Source: UBA1429 sp964482225 (GTDB lineage Bacteria > Chloroflexota > Anaerolineae > UBA1429). From it: a stretch of DNA of 64,000 nt. The notes beneath the pieces are model-generated. The model saw only the letters and a program-made list of their open reading frames with translations. It made no database searches and was not told the origin of the DNA. Position 1 is the stretch's first letter. Every line of letters begins with the position of its first letter. Shown here piece by piece: positions 1-8,086 of this stretch. The stretch lies in contig CAYZWT010000020.1 in assembly GCA_964482225.1 (NCBI GenBank), positions 9,825 to 73,824 on the forward strand, read 5' to 3'. A program made the translations under genes and the position numbers.

Positions 1-1
1 C

Positions 2-1288
2 GTGCGCTTTATGCCCGATGCCGAGGGGCCGTGGGAGGTGGTGGCAGAGAGCACGGCGCCGGCGCTGGATGGGCAGCGCCACACCTTTACCTGCGGCCCG
101 GCAAAGCCCGGCGTGCACGGGCCCGTGCGCGTGCATGATACCTACCATTTCGCCTTTGCCGACGGCACGCCGTATTACCCGGTGGGCACCACCTGCTACG
201 CGTGGCTACACCAGCCTATGGAGCTACAGGAGCGCACGCTGGAGAGCCTGCGCGGCGCGCCCTTTAACAAGCTGCGCATGACGGTGTTCCCCAAGCACTA
301 TATCTACAACCATAACGAGCCGCCCCTTTACCCCTTTGCGCGCAGCCAAGAGGGCGAGAACGACTATACGCAGCCCAACGTGGCCTTTTTCCGGCATCTG
401 GAGCAGCGCATCGGCCAATTGGGGGAGCTGGGCATCGAGGTGGACCTGATCCTCTGGCACCCCTACGACCGCTGGGGCTATGTGCGCATGGATCACGCCG
501 ACGACCTGCACTATCTGCGCTATATCGTGGCGCGGCTGGCCGCCTATCGCAACGTGTGGTGGTCGCTGGCCAACGAGTACGATTTCACCCTGGGTTGGAA
601 GACGATGGGCCATTGGGATGCCTTTTTCCAGGAGCTGGCGCTGCGCGACCCCTATGGCCACCTGCGCTCGATCCACAACGGGGATCTGAACGCCAACTAT
701 GACCACACCAAGCCCTGGGTGACCCATGTGTGCATTCAGAACCCCTTTGTGCACGAGTGCAAGGCGTGGCGGCGCGCCTATGGCAAGCCGGTGATCAATG
801 ACGAGTGCGAGTACGAGGGCAATGTCCCCATGCCCTGGGGCAATATCTCGGCCCAAGAGCTGGTGCACCGCTTTTGGGTGATGGCGGCCAACGGCTGCTA
901 TGCGGGCCACGGCGAGACCTACCTCAACCCGGAAGAGGAGCTGTGGTGGTCCAAGGGGGGCGATCTGCGGGGCGAGAGCTGGCTGCGCCTGGCGTTCCTG
1001 CGCGAGGTGCTAGAGACGCTGCCCGGCGGCCTGACCCCGCTGGAAAAGGAGTGGGTCTGGAGTCGCGTGGCGGGCGGCGCTTGCGGCGATTTCCGGCTGC
1101 TCTACTTTGGGCCGCACCAGCCGGCGGCCTGGGGCTTTGGCCTGCCCAAAGATACGCCCTACCGGGTGGATTGGATTGACACCTGGGAGATGACGTGCAA
1201 GACGCTGCCCGAGACGTTCCTCAACGCCGCCGAGATCCCGCTGCCGGGCAAGCCCTACATGGCGGCGCGCATCCGCCCGGTGGGATAA
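2..1288 (+). CDS. DUF4038/DUF5605-type glycoside hydrolase-like protein (5' truncated)
   Basis: C-terminal 428 residues of a protein whose reading frame is open to the window edge, so the true start is upstream. The order looks like the end of a DUF5060-like beta-sandwich (about residues 1-40), a TIM-barrel DUF4038 domain (about 45-330) and a DUF5605-like C-terminal beta domain. The barrel carries NEYD (Glu192), where family members have the acid/base, and INDECEYEG (Glu268/Glu270) at the end of a later strand, a plausible nucleophile. Aromatic residues line the expected cleft (WHPYDRWG, WWSLANEYD). Relatives act on plant or microbial glycans (apiosidase-like and related enzymes); the substrate here cannot be read from sequence. 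No signal peptide can be judged because the N-terminus is missing. A strong hairpin follows the stop. Confidence 0.8.
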   Translation: MRFMPDAEGPWEVVAESTAPALDGQRHTFTCGPAKPGVHGPVRVHDTYHFAFADGTPYYPVGTTCYAWLHQPMELQERTLESLRGAPFNKLRMTVFPKHYIYNHNEPPLYPFARSQEGENDYTQPNVAFFRHLEQRIGQLGELGIEVDLILWHPYDRWGYVRMDHADDLHYLRYIVARLAAYRNVWWSLANEYDFTLGWKTMGHWDAFFQELALRDPYGHLRSIHNGDLNANYDHTKPWVTHVCIQNPFVHECKAWRRAYGKPVINDECEYEGNVPMPWGNISAQELVHRFWVMAANGCYAGHGETYLNPEEELWWSKGGDLRGESWLRLAFLREVLETLPGGLTPLEKEWVWSRVAGGACGDFRLLYFGPHQPAAWGFGLPKDTPYRVDWIDTWEMTCKTLPETFLNAAEIPLPGKPYMAARIRPVG

Positions 1289-1307
1289 GCAGCCCAGACT
1301 GTTGATC

Positions 1308-1342
1308 ACAGGCGCGCCCTCTCTATGAGAGGGCGCGCCTGT
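1308..1342 (+). terminator. Rho-independent-type hairpin after the DUF4038 gene
   Basis: A perfect 16-bp inverted repeat with a 3-nt loop (TAT) begins 20 bp after the stop codon. It is followed by GTTTG rather than a long T run. It lies between convergent genes and may serve both. Confidence 0.6.
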
Positions 1343-1415
1343 GTTTGCGCCTGCGCCAGCATCGGAGCCCATACGCACGGCGGAGCGCATGGGTCATGGG
1401 TTCGCCCTGCATGTG

Positions 1416-2057
1416 CTAGGGCTCGGCGCGCCAGCCGGAGCCCTCGGGCTGCTCCCGCTCCCAGGGGGCCTGGGCAGGGCTGCGGGGCTCACGGTAATAG
1501 ACCCTGAGCACGGCGGTGTCGTTCACCAGATCAATGGAGGTGACATCCACGGTGTGCACGGGCAGGCCGGTACGGGCGCGCAGATCGGCCAGCAAGAGCT
1601 CGCGTTTCTCCGGGGTGATCAGGCCGATCCTCTCGTAGGTGATCTCTTTGCTCTCCTGAAAGCAAAAGCCCCAGCCTTTTTCCAGGGCGTACAGGATGGC
1701 GATCATCAAGGCGTTCGCCAGCAGCAGGTGCGGCAGATCCTCCGCCGAGACCATCAGGGCGTTGATCACCGGCAGGGCGATGATCACAAAGAGATAGGTC
1801 ATCTCGCGGATGGGGATCGGGTCGGTGCGGTAGCGCAGGACGGAAAAGATGGCAAAGAGCCCAAACCCCACGCCTACGCCAAGCTGGGCGCCGGACAGCA
1901 AGCCCATGACAAAGTACAGGATGGTGTTGAAGGCAATGAACGTAAAGACATAGTTCTTTTCCTGGGTGGCGGGGTAGTAGATCAGGCGCACGATCAGCGT
2001 GGCTACCGCCAGGTTGAACAGGGCCCCGGCTGCAAAACTAGCGAATCCATTCCACAT
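1416..2057 (-). CDS. DUF4956 integral membrane protein
   Basis: 213 residues. The N-terminal 130 are four or five hydrophobic helices (about residues 5-25, 38-60, 62-82, 88-105, 110-128), with the DUF4956 signature region containing FAIFSVLRYRTDPIPIREMTY. A soluble C-terminal domain of about 80 residues follows (ITPEKRELLLADLRARTG...). The start overlaps the end of the VTC-domain gene by 20 bp, so the two are translationally coupled. In other bacteria DUF4956 proteins sit beside VTC-domain proteins, which suggests a membrane partner for a polyphosphate-type polymerase; that role is inference. The length is normal for the family. Confidence 0.85.
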   Translation of the reverse strand: MWNGFASFAAGALFNLAVATLIVRLIYYPATQEKNYVFTFIAFNTILYFVMGLLSGAQLGVGVGFGLFAIFSVLRYRTDPIPIREMTYLFVIIALPVINALMVSAEDLPHLLLANALMIAILYALEKGWGFCFQESKEITYERIGLITPEKRELLLADLRARTGLPVHTVDVTSIDLVNDTAVLRVYYREPRSPAQAPWEREQPEGSGWRAEP

Positions 2058-2892
2058 CGAGTTCTCCTTTGTTGCACTGCTGCACCAGCCGCAATTGGCG
2101 GCTGAAAAGGTTATGTCGCTCTTGAGGCCAAAGCAGCGAGATGCCCAGACAGTACTTGCTCAGGCTGGTGGGCCGCTGCCCCCAGGCGCGCATCTGCCTC
2201 ACAAAGGGCGCATCGCGGCAGGGGCGCGCCTGCTTGATTTCGGCGATCACCACGCCGCTTAGGCCGACAGCGCCCCGCTCACTCCAGAGGCGCAGGCCCA
2301 GGTCGAGGGTCAGACGTTCCTGATGGCGCTCGCTGGCGAGGGTGATGCGGCGAAAGTCGTTGCCCAGGGTAGGGATCAACTCGGGCAACTCTCCGAACTG
2401 GCCCGCGAGCTGGCGGGCCACAAAGGCGCGGGCCTGGGGGGTCAGCCGGGTGAGAGGGCGCACCAACTCCCGGCGCACCTTGCAGGTGGTGCGTTTGCGG
2501 GTGTGCAGCTTGATCTCCAGGAATGACCGGTCGGTAGCCAGATAGCTGCGGCAGCGCACCTTGTAGCGCTTGCGGCGGCCGTTATGGTGCATTCGAAACA
2601 GAGCCAGGTCGGGGGTATCCAGGTACAACGTCTGATAGGGGTGGCAGCGCACGCCCTCGATTTCCAGCAGGGCATAGTCCTCATACAGCGCCTCCAACAG
2701 CGCGACAAGCCTCCAGGCAGGCAGTACATACTTGGTATCCCTGCGTTTGAGCAGGGCCAGCGTCTCGATCTCTGCCAGGCCCACGGCAGTGAACTGGCGC
2801 AAGCCTTGGGCCAGGGCGGTATCGTGGGGGTAGGGAGAGAGGGCGAACGGCCCCTGCTGTTCCACCCCGCCGGCAGACCGAATCCGGTTCAC
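2038..2892 (-). CDS. VTC-domain (polyphosphate polymerase-like) protein
   Basis: 284 residues with the tunnel-fold motifs of VTC/CYTH-like polyphosphate polymerases: a basic KRRDTKYVLP near the N-terminus, TLYLDTPDLALF, a basic cluster RRKRYKVRCRSY, FLEIKLH with the metal-binding Glu, RRELVRPL, and a late EIKQAR. These residues bind polyphosphate and Mn in yeast Vtc4. No SPX domain or membrane helix is present; the membrane part is probably the coupled DUF4956 protein downstream. The first 30 residues are poorly conserved and the true start may be internal. The CDS runs divergently from the topoisomerase gene. Confidence 0.82.
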   Translation of the reverse strand: MNRIRSAGGVEQQGPFALSPYPHDTALAQGLRQFTAVGLAEIETLALLKRRDTKYVLPAWRLVALLEALYEDYALLEIEGVRCHPYQTLYLDTPDLALFRMHHNGRRKRYKVRCRSYLATDRSFLEIKLHTRKRTTCKVRRELVRPLTRLTPQARAFVARQLAGQFGELPELIPTLGNDFRRITLASERHQERLTLDLGLRLWSERGAVGLSGVVIAEIKQARPCRDAPFVRQMRAWGQRPTSLSKYCLGISLLWPQERHNLFSRQLRLVQQCNKGELDVEWIR

Positions 2893-2979
2893 TCAATGCC
2901 TCCTTTGGGCGGGCTGCGCACGTCCCGCCCGCCGTCGCCCTCAGTGTAGCCACGGGTTGTTAAGAAAGTATCAAGACGC

Positions 2980-3160
2980 TGTTGGCGGGCCAAGGAGTTT
3001 GGCGCTGCTGCGCATCGGACGGTGCTGCGCTTCGGACGAAGCTGCGCATCGTGGGCGGGCGAGACGCCCGCCCTCCATTGCCGAGTCTGTGTGCCCGCCG
3101 ATCGCAGGAGATAGGCATCACCGGCCTGGATAGTCAAGAACGCATCCCCCTAATCTGGAT
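2980..3160. repeat. Intergenic palindromic element (copy 1) with GGCGGGCG-AGA-CGCCCGCC hairpin
   Basis: Most of the non-coding stretch 2893-3274. It holds several GCTGCGC-type short palindromes (including CTTCGGACGAAG), then the 19-nt hairpin at 3054-3072, then CCTCC and a tail. The tail resembles the one at 24517-24607 (CCATTGCCGAGTCTGTGTGC against CCATAGCCGAATCTATGTGC). No ORF with a ribosome binding site lies in it. Confidence 0.7.
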
Positions 3161-3194
3161 GATTACCGAAGACCTCTCTCCCGCCAGCGGTTTT

Positions 3195-3222
3195 TTGTCA
3201 GACGGCGGGCTCATGGTATGCT
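3195..3222 (+). promoter_or_regulatory. Putative sigma70-type promoter of the topoisomerase gene
   Basis: TTGTCA (3195-3200), 16-bp spacer, TATGCT (3217-3222). The -10 hexamer overlaps the ATG at 3218, so that ATG should not be in the mRNA. This argues for the downstream TTG start. Confidence 0.5.
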
Positions 3223-3274
3223 AAACAATAGGCCGTGTGAAAACGGCAGATCGAACCAGGAGAACAGGATACCC

Positions 3275-5497
3275 TTGCTAGAGCAGCTTGTACATAACGG
3301 CGTGATTGTGCCCGATCCACCCGAGCCGCCGGGACTCTATATCGTCGCCCGTGGCCGGCGGATGGCGCTGACGCCCAAGCAGGAAGAGATGGCCCTGGCC
3401 TGGGCCAGGAAAAAGGACACCGCCTACGTCCAGGATGAGGTGTTTGTCGCCAATTTCATGCTGGATTTCTCCGAGGCGCTGGGCATCGAGCCGCCCTTGC
3501 ACCTGGAAGAGGTGGATTTCGACGCCTATTACGCGCTGGTGGACGAGGAGCGCCGCCAAAAAGAGGCCCTGACGCCAGAGGAGCGCAAGGCGCAGGCGGC
3601 GGCGCGCAGACAGGTGCGCGAGGAACTCAAGGCCCGCTATGGCTATGCCATCGTCAACGGGCAGCGGGTGGAGCTGGGCACCTATATGGTGGAGCCGAGC
3701 GGCATCTTTATGGGGCGCGGCCAACACCCGTTGCGGGGGCGCTGGAAAGAGGGCGCCGGCCGGCAGGATATCACCCTGAACTATGGCCCACACCCGGAAG
3801 AGATGGAGGGCGACTGGGCGGAGGTGATCTGGCAGCCCGAATCGCTCTGGGTGGCCCGCTGGAAAGACAAGCTCAGCGGCAAGCTCAAGTATATCTGGCT
3901 GAGCGATACCGCGCCCGTCAAGCAGCGCCGCGAAGCGCTCAAGTTCGACCAGGCGCTGCGGCTGGATGGCCGCCTGGACGATGTGCGCCAGGCGATCCAG
4001 CGCGGCTTGGTGGCCGAGAACCCCCGCGCCCGCATGGTGGCCACTGCCTGCTACCTGATAGATACCCTCTGCCTGCGCGTGGGCGACGAAAAAGAGGCCG
4101 ACGAGGCCGATACGGTGGGCGCCACCACGTTGCGCCCCGAGCATGTCACGCTGCACGAAGATGGCAGGGTCGAGTTCCGCTTTTTGGGCAAGGACTCGGT
4201 GGAGTGGCACAAGACGATCCAGCCGCCCCAGGTGGTCTATGACAACCTGGCCGAGCTGATACGCGAGGCGCGTCCCTCCGGTGGATCGGTGGACAACGAC
4301 GGCAATGGGCGCCAGGCCCTGCCCCAGCTCTTTCCCGATATCGCCAGCCGGGATGTGAACGCCTTTCTCTCCGGGATCATCCCCCGGCTATCGGCCAAGA
4401 TGTTCCGCACCTACCACGCCACCAAGGCGGTGGAGCGCAGCCTGGACGCCTCGGGCGTCAAGCGCGAGCACCCCGAGTATCGCAAGTGGAAGGCGGCCAG
4501 CATCGCCAACCTGGAAGCGGCAGAGCTGTGCAACCACACCAAGCAGGATCGGAGCAATTGGGCCAGCGCGCGCGAGCGCTATGAGCAGCGCATCGCCAGC
4601 GCCCAGGAGCGCGTGGAGCGCTATCGCCAGCAGGTGGCCGAGCTGCGCGCGCAGCGTGAGGCCCTTCAGCAAGAGGCCCAGCAGGCCCAGGAGGATGCTG
4701 CCACAGAGGAGCGCAAAAAGGCCGCGCGGCGGCGCTATGCCAAGCGTCTGGCTGCGGCCCGGCGGCGCATCGAGGCCGCCAGGGAGCGGCTGTCTCGCGC
4801 CGAGGATGCCCTGGGCAAGGTCCGCGCCCAGCTCGCCATCGCCCAGCGCAAGCGCCGCTGGAACCCCAACACCAGCCTGCGCGCGTATATTGACCCGCGC
4901 GTCTACCACCGTTGGGGCCAGGCCGTGGACTATGATGTGTTAAATAGCTTTTATCCCACGACACTGCGCCGCAAGTACGCCTGGGTGCAGCACCTTGTGG
5001 AACAAGATGACAGCGACCTGGACCTGGAGATCCGCCCATGCATGCCCAGCGATTTGGGCGCCGTGTTGCATCTGCTGCGCGTCGCACTGGCGGATAGCGC
5101 GCTGGCCGACCTGCCGTTGGAGCGCCAGGCGCTGGAGGCGCGCTTGCTGCCCGACCTGGAAAGGGATTGGCGCGAGACGGTGATCGCCCTGGGCGACGAT
5201 GACGAGCTCGTGGCCCTGGGAGCGCTGGGGCCGGTGCGGATGGAAAACGATCAGCCACTGGTGGATTGCTACGCGGTGATTCATCCCGACTATCGCGACG
5301 AGGCCACCGCCGAGGCCCTGGCCGCCGAGCTGGCGCAACGGCTGGAGCGCTTTGCCCTGATGCACCCGCGCAAACGCTCCGAGCCGCCTTATGCCTTGGC
5401 GCCGCGCGACGCCGAGTGGTACGCCCACGCGCCAGGCGTGGCCGAGCGCCTTGGGCTGGTGGAGACCGCTTTGTCCCAAGAGGAGAACGAGGGCTGA
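3275..5497 (+). CDS. Eukaryote-type DNA topoisomerase IB with C-terminal GNAT-like extension
   Basis: 740 residues from TTG 3275, preceded by AGGAGA at 3258-3263; an in-frame ATG at 3218 would add 19 unlikely residues and overlaps the -10 box. Residues 1 to about 585 align end to end with the core, linker and C-terminal domains of eukaryotic Top1 rather than the short viral/bacterial form: HNGVIVPDPPEP, the core motif GRWKEGAGRQDI and KLKYIWL. Catalytic residues are all present: Arg268 (LCLRVGDEKE), Lys306 (FLGKDS), Arg378 (FRTYHA), His421 (LCNHT) and nucleophile Tyr538 (AYIDPR). About residues 426-527 form a long charged coiled coil, like the eukaryotic linker. After the usual Top1 end (RRKYAWVQHLVEQ) comes an extra stretch of about 155 residues resembling a GNAT acetyltransferase fold (LEIRPCMPSDLGAVLHLLR; VIHPDYR). 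It lacks the canonical glycine-rich acetyl-CoA loop. The enzyme should relax supercoils by a 3'-phosphotyrosine mechanism; the role of the extension is unknown. Confidence 0.9.
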   Translation: MLEQLVHNGVIVPDPPEPPGLYIVARGRRMALTPKQEEMALAWARKKDTAYVQDEVFVANFMLDFSEALGIEPPLHLEEVDFDAYYALVDEERRQKEALTPEERKAQAAARRQVREELKARYGYAIVNGQRVELGTYMVEPSGIFMGRGQHPLRGRWKEGAGRQDITLNYGPHPEEMEGDWAEVIWQPESLWVARWKDKLSGKLKYIWLSDTAPVKQRREALKFDQALRLDGRLDDVRQAIQRGLVAENPRARMVATACYLIDTLCLRVGDEKEADEADTVGATTLRPEHVTLHEDGRVEFRFLGKDSVEWHKTIQPPQVVYDNLAELIREARPSGGSVDNDGNGRQALPQLFPDIASRDVNAFLSGIIPRLSAKMFRTYHATKAVERSLDASGVKREHPEYRKWKAASIANLEAAELCNHTKQDRSNWASARERYEQRIASAQERVERYRQQVAELRAQREALQQEAQQAQEDAATEERKKAARRRYAKRLAAARRRIEAARERLSRAEDALGKVRAQLAIAQRKRRWNPNTSLRAYIDPRVYHRWGQAVDYDVLNSFYPTTLRRKYAWVQHLVEQDDSDLDLEIRPCMPSDLGAVLHLLRVALADSALADLPLERQALEARLLPDLERDWRETVIALGDDDELVALGALGPVRMENDQPLVDCYAVIHPDYRDEATAEALAAELAQRLERFALMHPRKRSEPPYALAPRDAEWYAHAPGVAERLGLVETALSQEENEG

Positions 5498-5562
5498 GCC
5501 GGCGCAAGCGCTGATCCAGGCTCGGCGATCGTATACATGACGTAAAATCTGTCTCCAAGTAC

Positions 5563-5592
5563 TTGCTATCCACGCGCCCTCTCCCTTATACT
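5563..5592 (+). promoter_or_regulatory. Putative promoter of the LysW-like gene
   Basis: TTGCTA (5563-5568), 18-bp spacer, TATACT (5587-5592), 48 bp upstream of the chosen ATG. Confidence 0.45.
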
Positions 5593-5640
5593 GGTTGTGA
5601 GCGCGTTATCTCGCAAGCTCTATGCGTGAGGAAAGATCCT

Positions 5641-5991
5641 ATGCCGTATGCAACCTGTCCCCAGTGTGACGAAGAGATCTATATGCCCGAAACGCCGGAT
5701 ATCGGCGATATCGTGCGTTGCCGCACCTGCGGCGTGCGTCTGGAGGTGGTCGGCCTGCACCCCATCGAGCTGGATTGGCCCTGGGAGGGGGACGAGACCG
5801 GGCTCGATGACGACGATGGCGACGACGACTATGGCGACGGGTTCGAGGTCTGGCACGAAGACGACGACGAGCCCGAAGACGACGACCTCGATGATGAGGA
5901 CGACGACGAGCTGGATCTGGGCTATACGGCTTACGCCCGGTACGACGAGGACAACTTTTCGTACGCCCGCATCAAACACCTGGATGACTAG
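5641..5991 (+). CDS. LysW-like zinc-ribbon protein with long Asp/Glu-rich tail
   Basis: 116 residues from ATG 5641 (GAGGA at 5628-5632, 8-nt spacing); the frame is open further upstream but that part reads as leader. The N-terminus matches the LysW/ArgW amino-group carrier zinc ribbon: ATCPQCDEEI with Cys6 and Cys9, a PDIGDIVRC segment, Cys27 and Cys30, then LEVVGLHPIEL. Classical LysW (about 54 residues) ends in EDWGE, whose terminal Glu receives the substrate. Here the ribbon is followed by about 45 residues almost wholly Asp/Glu, then a Tyr-rich end (YTAYARYDEDNFSYARIKHLDD). No lysine or arginine biosynthesis genes are adjacent, so a carrier role is unproven. A nucleic-acid-mimic or chaperone-like function is possible. 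It converges with the tail gene, overlapping by 4 bp at the stops. Confidence 0.75.
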   Translation: MPYATCPQCDEEIYMPETPDIGDIVRCRTCGVRLEVVGLHPIELDWPWEGDETGLDDDDGDDDYGDGFEVWHEDDDEPEDDDLDDEDDDELDLGYTAYARYDEDNFSYARIKHLDD

Positions 5992-7988
5992 TCCGGCGGC
6001 GTTGCGCCCAGCGTAAGCTGGGTGACATGGCGGTTGCGCACAGGCGCGGCCTCCTCGACGAGCCGCGCGACCACCCGCGCGCCGGCGCTTGCAGGGATGG
6101 CTGCCTCGTCGGCCAGGAGCGTTACCGCATCCCAGATCTCCAAATCAGGCCGCAGGGGGATCGTCGCCTGGTCCGCTCTGCCATAGAGCGCGGCCAGGCC
6201 CAGGATATGTGTCGCGATCCCGGCTGCCATCGCCTCGCTCGCCACCCGATTGTCCTCCAGCACGTAGGAAAAGCGCTGGCCCATCGCCTGCGAGGCCGCC
6301 ACACACTCGGCCTCGGCGTAGGCGTCATGCGCCTCGGAGGCGATGCGCGCATGGGTATACGGGTAGCGGGCGCAGCCATAGGTCGCCTCGCGCACCTCGC
6401 CCGCCGCCCCGATCTGTGGCGCCACCTGTTGCGAAGGCGGATAGGCGAGCACACGCAGCGTGTCATCGGCGGCAGGCCGCGCCACGGCCCGGCCCAGGCG
6501 CAGCAAGGCTTGCACCGCCGTCAGCGCGCTCTGGTGCGGGTGCAGACTGAAATGGGGCAAGGTATCTTGCAGCCCGGGCGCCCCCTCGATGGCCACTCGC
6601 AGCCCCACCCGCCCACAGACCTCCTCCAGCAGCCACGCGACAGAACGCCCGTACCATTGGATAGACTCGACAGGTCGCCAGAGGGCCAACAGGCCGTAAA
6701 CGTCCGTCGCCCGGATACACAGGTGGCCCGCCCCCTGGCCCTCGCTCAGGGTCGCCGAGGTGATATAGTAGTTGGGCGTATCCACGGTCTCGATGCCCGC
6801 CGCCGTGCGATAGCCGCGTCGCATCCGCACCGCCGACAGCGGCTTGATGGCGCGGGCCGCCGAGGCTGTGTCGCCAGGGTTGCGGTAGGCCAGGGCCGGA
6901 TCGAGCAGCTCGACGGTCAGGGCGCCAGGCTCGTGGCCCTCGGCCACACGCCGATAGGACAGGGCATCGGCGGGGCCCAGGCGCATCCAACCGCGGATAT
7001 CCACGTCGAACACCGGCGCGCTGACGATGCGGCGGCGATTGCCCGCATAGAGCACCTTGGCCTGGCTGCCATAGGCCAGCGACCAGCGCTGCGAGGAGAC
7101 CTGGGGCTCGGCCAGGGGACAGAGCTGGCCAAAGTGCTGGGCGGCATCGTCGCGGGCCACGGCGCTGACGGGCAGCCCCCAGCCCGACAGCGCCCCTGTG
7201 TGGCGCTCGACCCAGGTGGCCACCAGGCCGAGATCCGCCACCCAGGCGAGGCTGGGCAGCACGATGCGGGCCGGCGCAGCGCCCGCCTGGTCGCCGCCGG
7301 GGGCCAGGATGCGGGGCGTGGTGTAGGCGGGCGACGCGCCGCCGGTGTGCAACTCTACCTTGTGCAACTGGCCGCCGCTGCTATACAGGATGTGGGCCAG
7401 TTGCGCGTCTGGGTCATGGTAGGCGGCCACGCCGCCAGGGTCGGGGGTGGCCATGTCTCCCAGGGTGTGAGGGCCGCTCCACGCGGCGCCGGTCCAGCGG
7501 TAGGCGTGGAGCTGATCCTCCAGCACAAAGGCCCAGGCGCCCCAGGCGGCCAGCCAGGGCGCCTGGGCGGCGACATGCAGCGTCGCGGGGGCCGGCCACG
7601 TGAGGCCGTTGTCCGTCGAGATGCGCGCCAACACCTGGTGGCCGACGGCGCCCTCGTAGACCAACAGCCAGGTATAGGGCGCGATCCAGGCCACGGCCAG
7701 GTCGCAGGCGCTGTGGGCGTCGCCGGCTACCAGGGTCCAGCTTTCCCACGCGTCGGGATCGCCATGGTCCCACACCCGGGCCATCCAGATGCGCCCTGCC
7801 TCATCTGCGACCATGCGCAGGGTGATAGAGCCGTTGTTGTATTGGGCCACGGGCCCCGCGTCAGGGCCGGCGGGCCAATCGTGCAGCGCGCGCCAGCGGA
7901 TGCGCCGGTCCTCGATGATGGCCTGCACGATGGGTTCAGCCTGCCAAGAGCAGGCCGCGTGTAGCAAGGTGGGGGTGATGGGCTGCAT
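5988..7988 (-). CDS. Phage tail/baseplate hub-like protein with N-terminal Asp-box region
   Basis: 666 residues from ATG 7988, which has GGAGGAGG just upstream; the frame extends to 8372 but without a better start. Residues 1 to about 350 look like a beta-propeller: Trp-rich strands and a sialidase/BNR Asp-box (STDNGLTW, about 124-131). The C-terminal half (LTVELLDPALAYRNPG onward; YYITSATLSEGQ; a segment on narrow-slit geometry SVAWLLEEVCGRVGLRV; final LEIWDAVTLLADE) resembles tail hub / late-control D-like proteins that form the spike base. The fusion suggests a hub that also binds surface glycans. It is the last gene of the minus-strand structural cassette. The assignment rests on fold-like patterns and position, not a clear family match. 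Confidence 0.5.
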   Translation of the reverse strand: MQPITPTLLHAACSWQAEPIVQAIIEDRRIRWRALHDWPAGPDAGPVAQYNNGSITLRMVADEAGRIWMARVWDHGDPDAWESWTLVAGDAHSACDLAVAWIAPYTWLLVYEGAVGHQVLARISTDNGLTWPAPATLHVAAQAPWLAAWGAWAFVLEDQLHAYRWTGAAWSGPHTLGDMATPDPGGVAAYHDPDAQLAHILYSSGGQLHKVELHTGGASPAYTTPRILAPGGDQAGAAPARIVLPSLAWVADLGLVATWVERHTGALSGWGLPVSAVARDDAAQHFGQLCPLAEPQVSSQRWSLAYGSQAKVLYAGNRRRIVSAPVFDVDIRGWMRLGPADALSYRRVAEGHEPGALTVELLDPALAYRNPGDTASAARAIKPLSAVRMRRGYRTAAGIETVDTPNYYITSATLSEGQGAGHLCIRATDVYGLLALWRPVESIQWYGRSVAWLLEEVCGRVGLRVAIEGAPGLQDTLPHFSLHPHQSALTAVQALLRLGRAVARPAADDTLRVLAYPPSQQVAPQIGAAGEVREATYGCARYPYTHARIASEAHDAYAEAECVAASQAMGQRFSYVLEDNRVASEAMAAGIATHILGLAALYGRADQATIPLRPDLEIWDAVTLLADEAAIPASAGARVVARLVEEAAPVRNRHVTQLTLGATPPD

Positions 7989-8086
7989 GGGGCCTCCTCC
8001 GAGCAGGTACGGCGCACGCGCCAGCTCTGCTCGTGAAAATGGGTTCGTTTCGCAATTCTCGTCTTGCGACCTTGCGACTTGGGGGA

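Noticed and set aside
6027..7964. 645-codon plus-strand open frame opposite the hub-like gene
   Set aside because: GC-rich shadow frame with no ribosome site and His/Arg/Gly-rich composition; the minus-strand gene has proper motifs and start.
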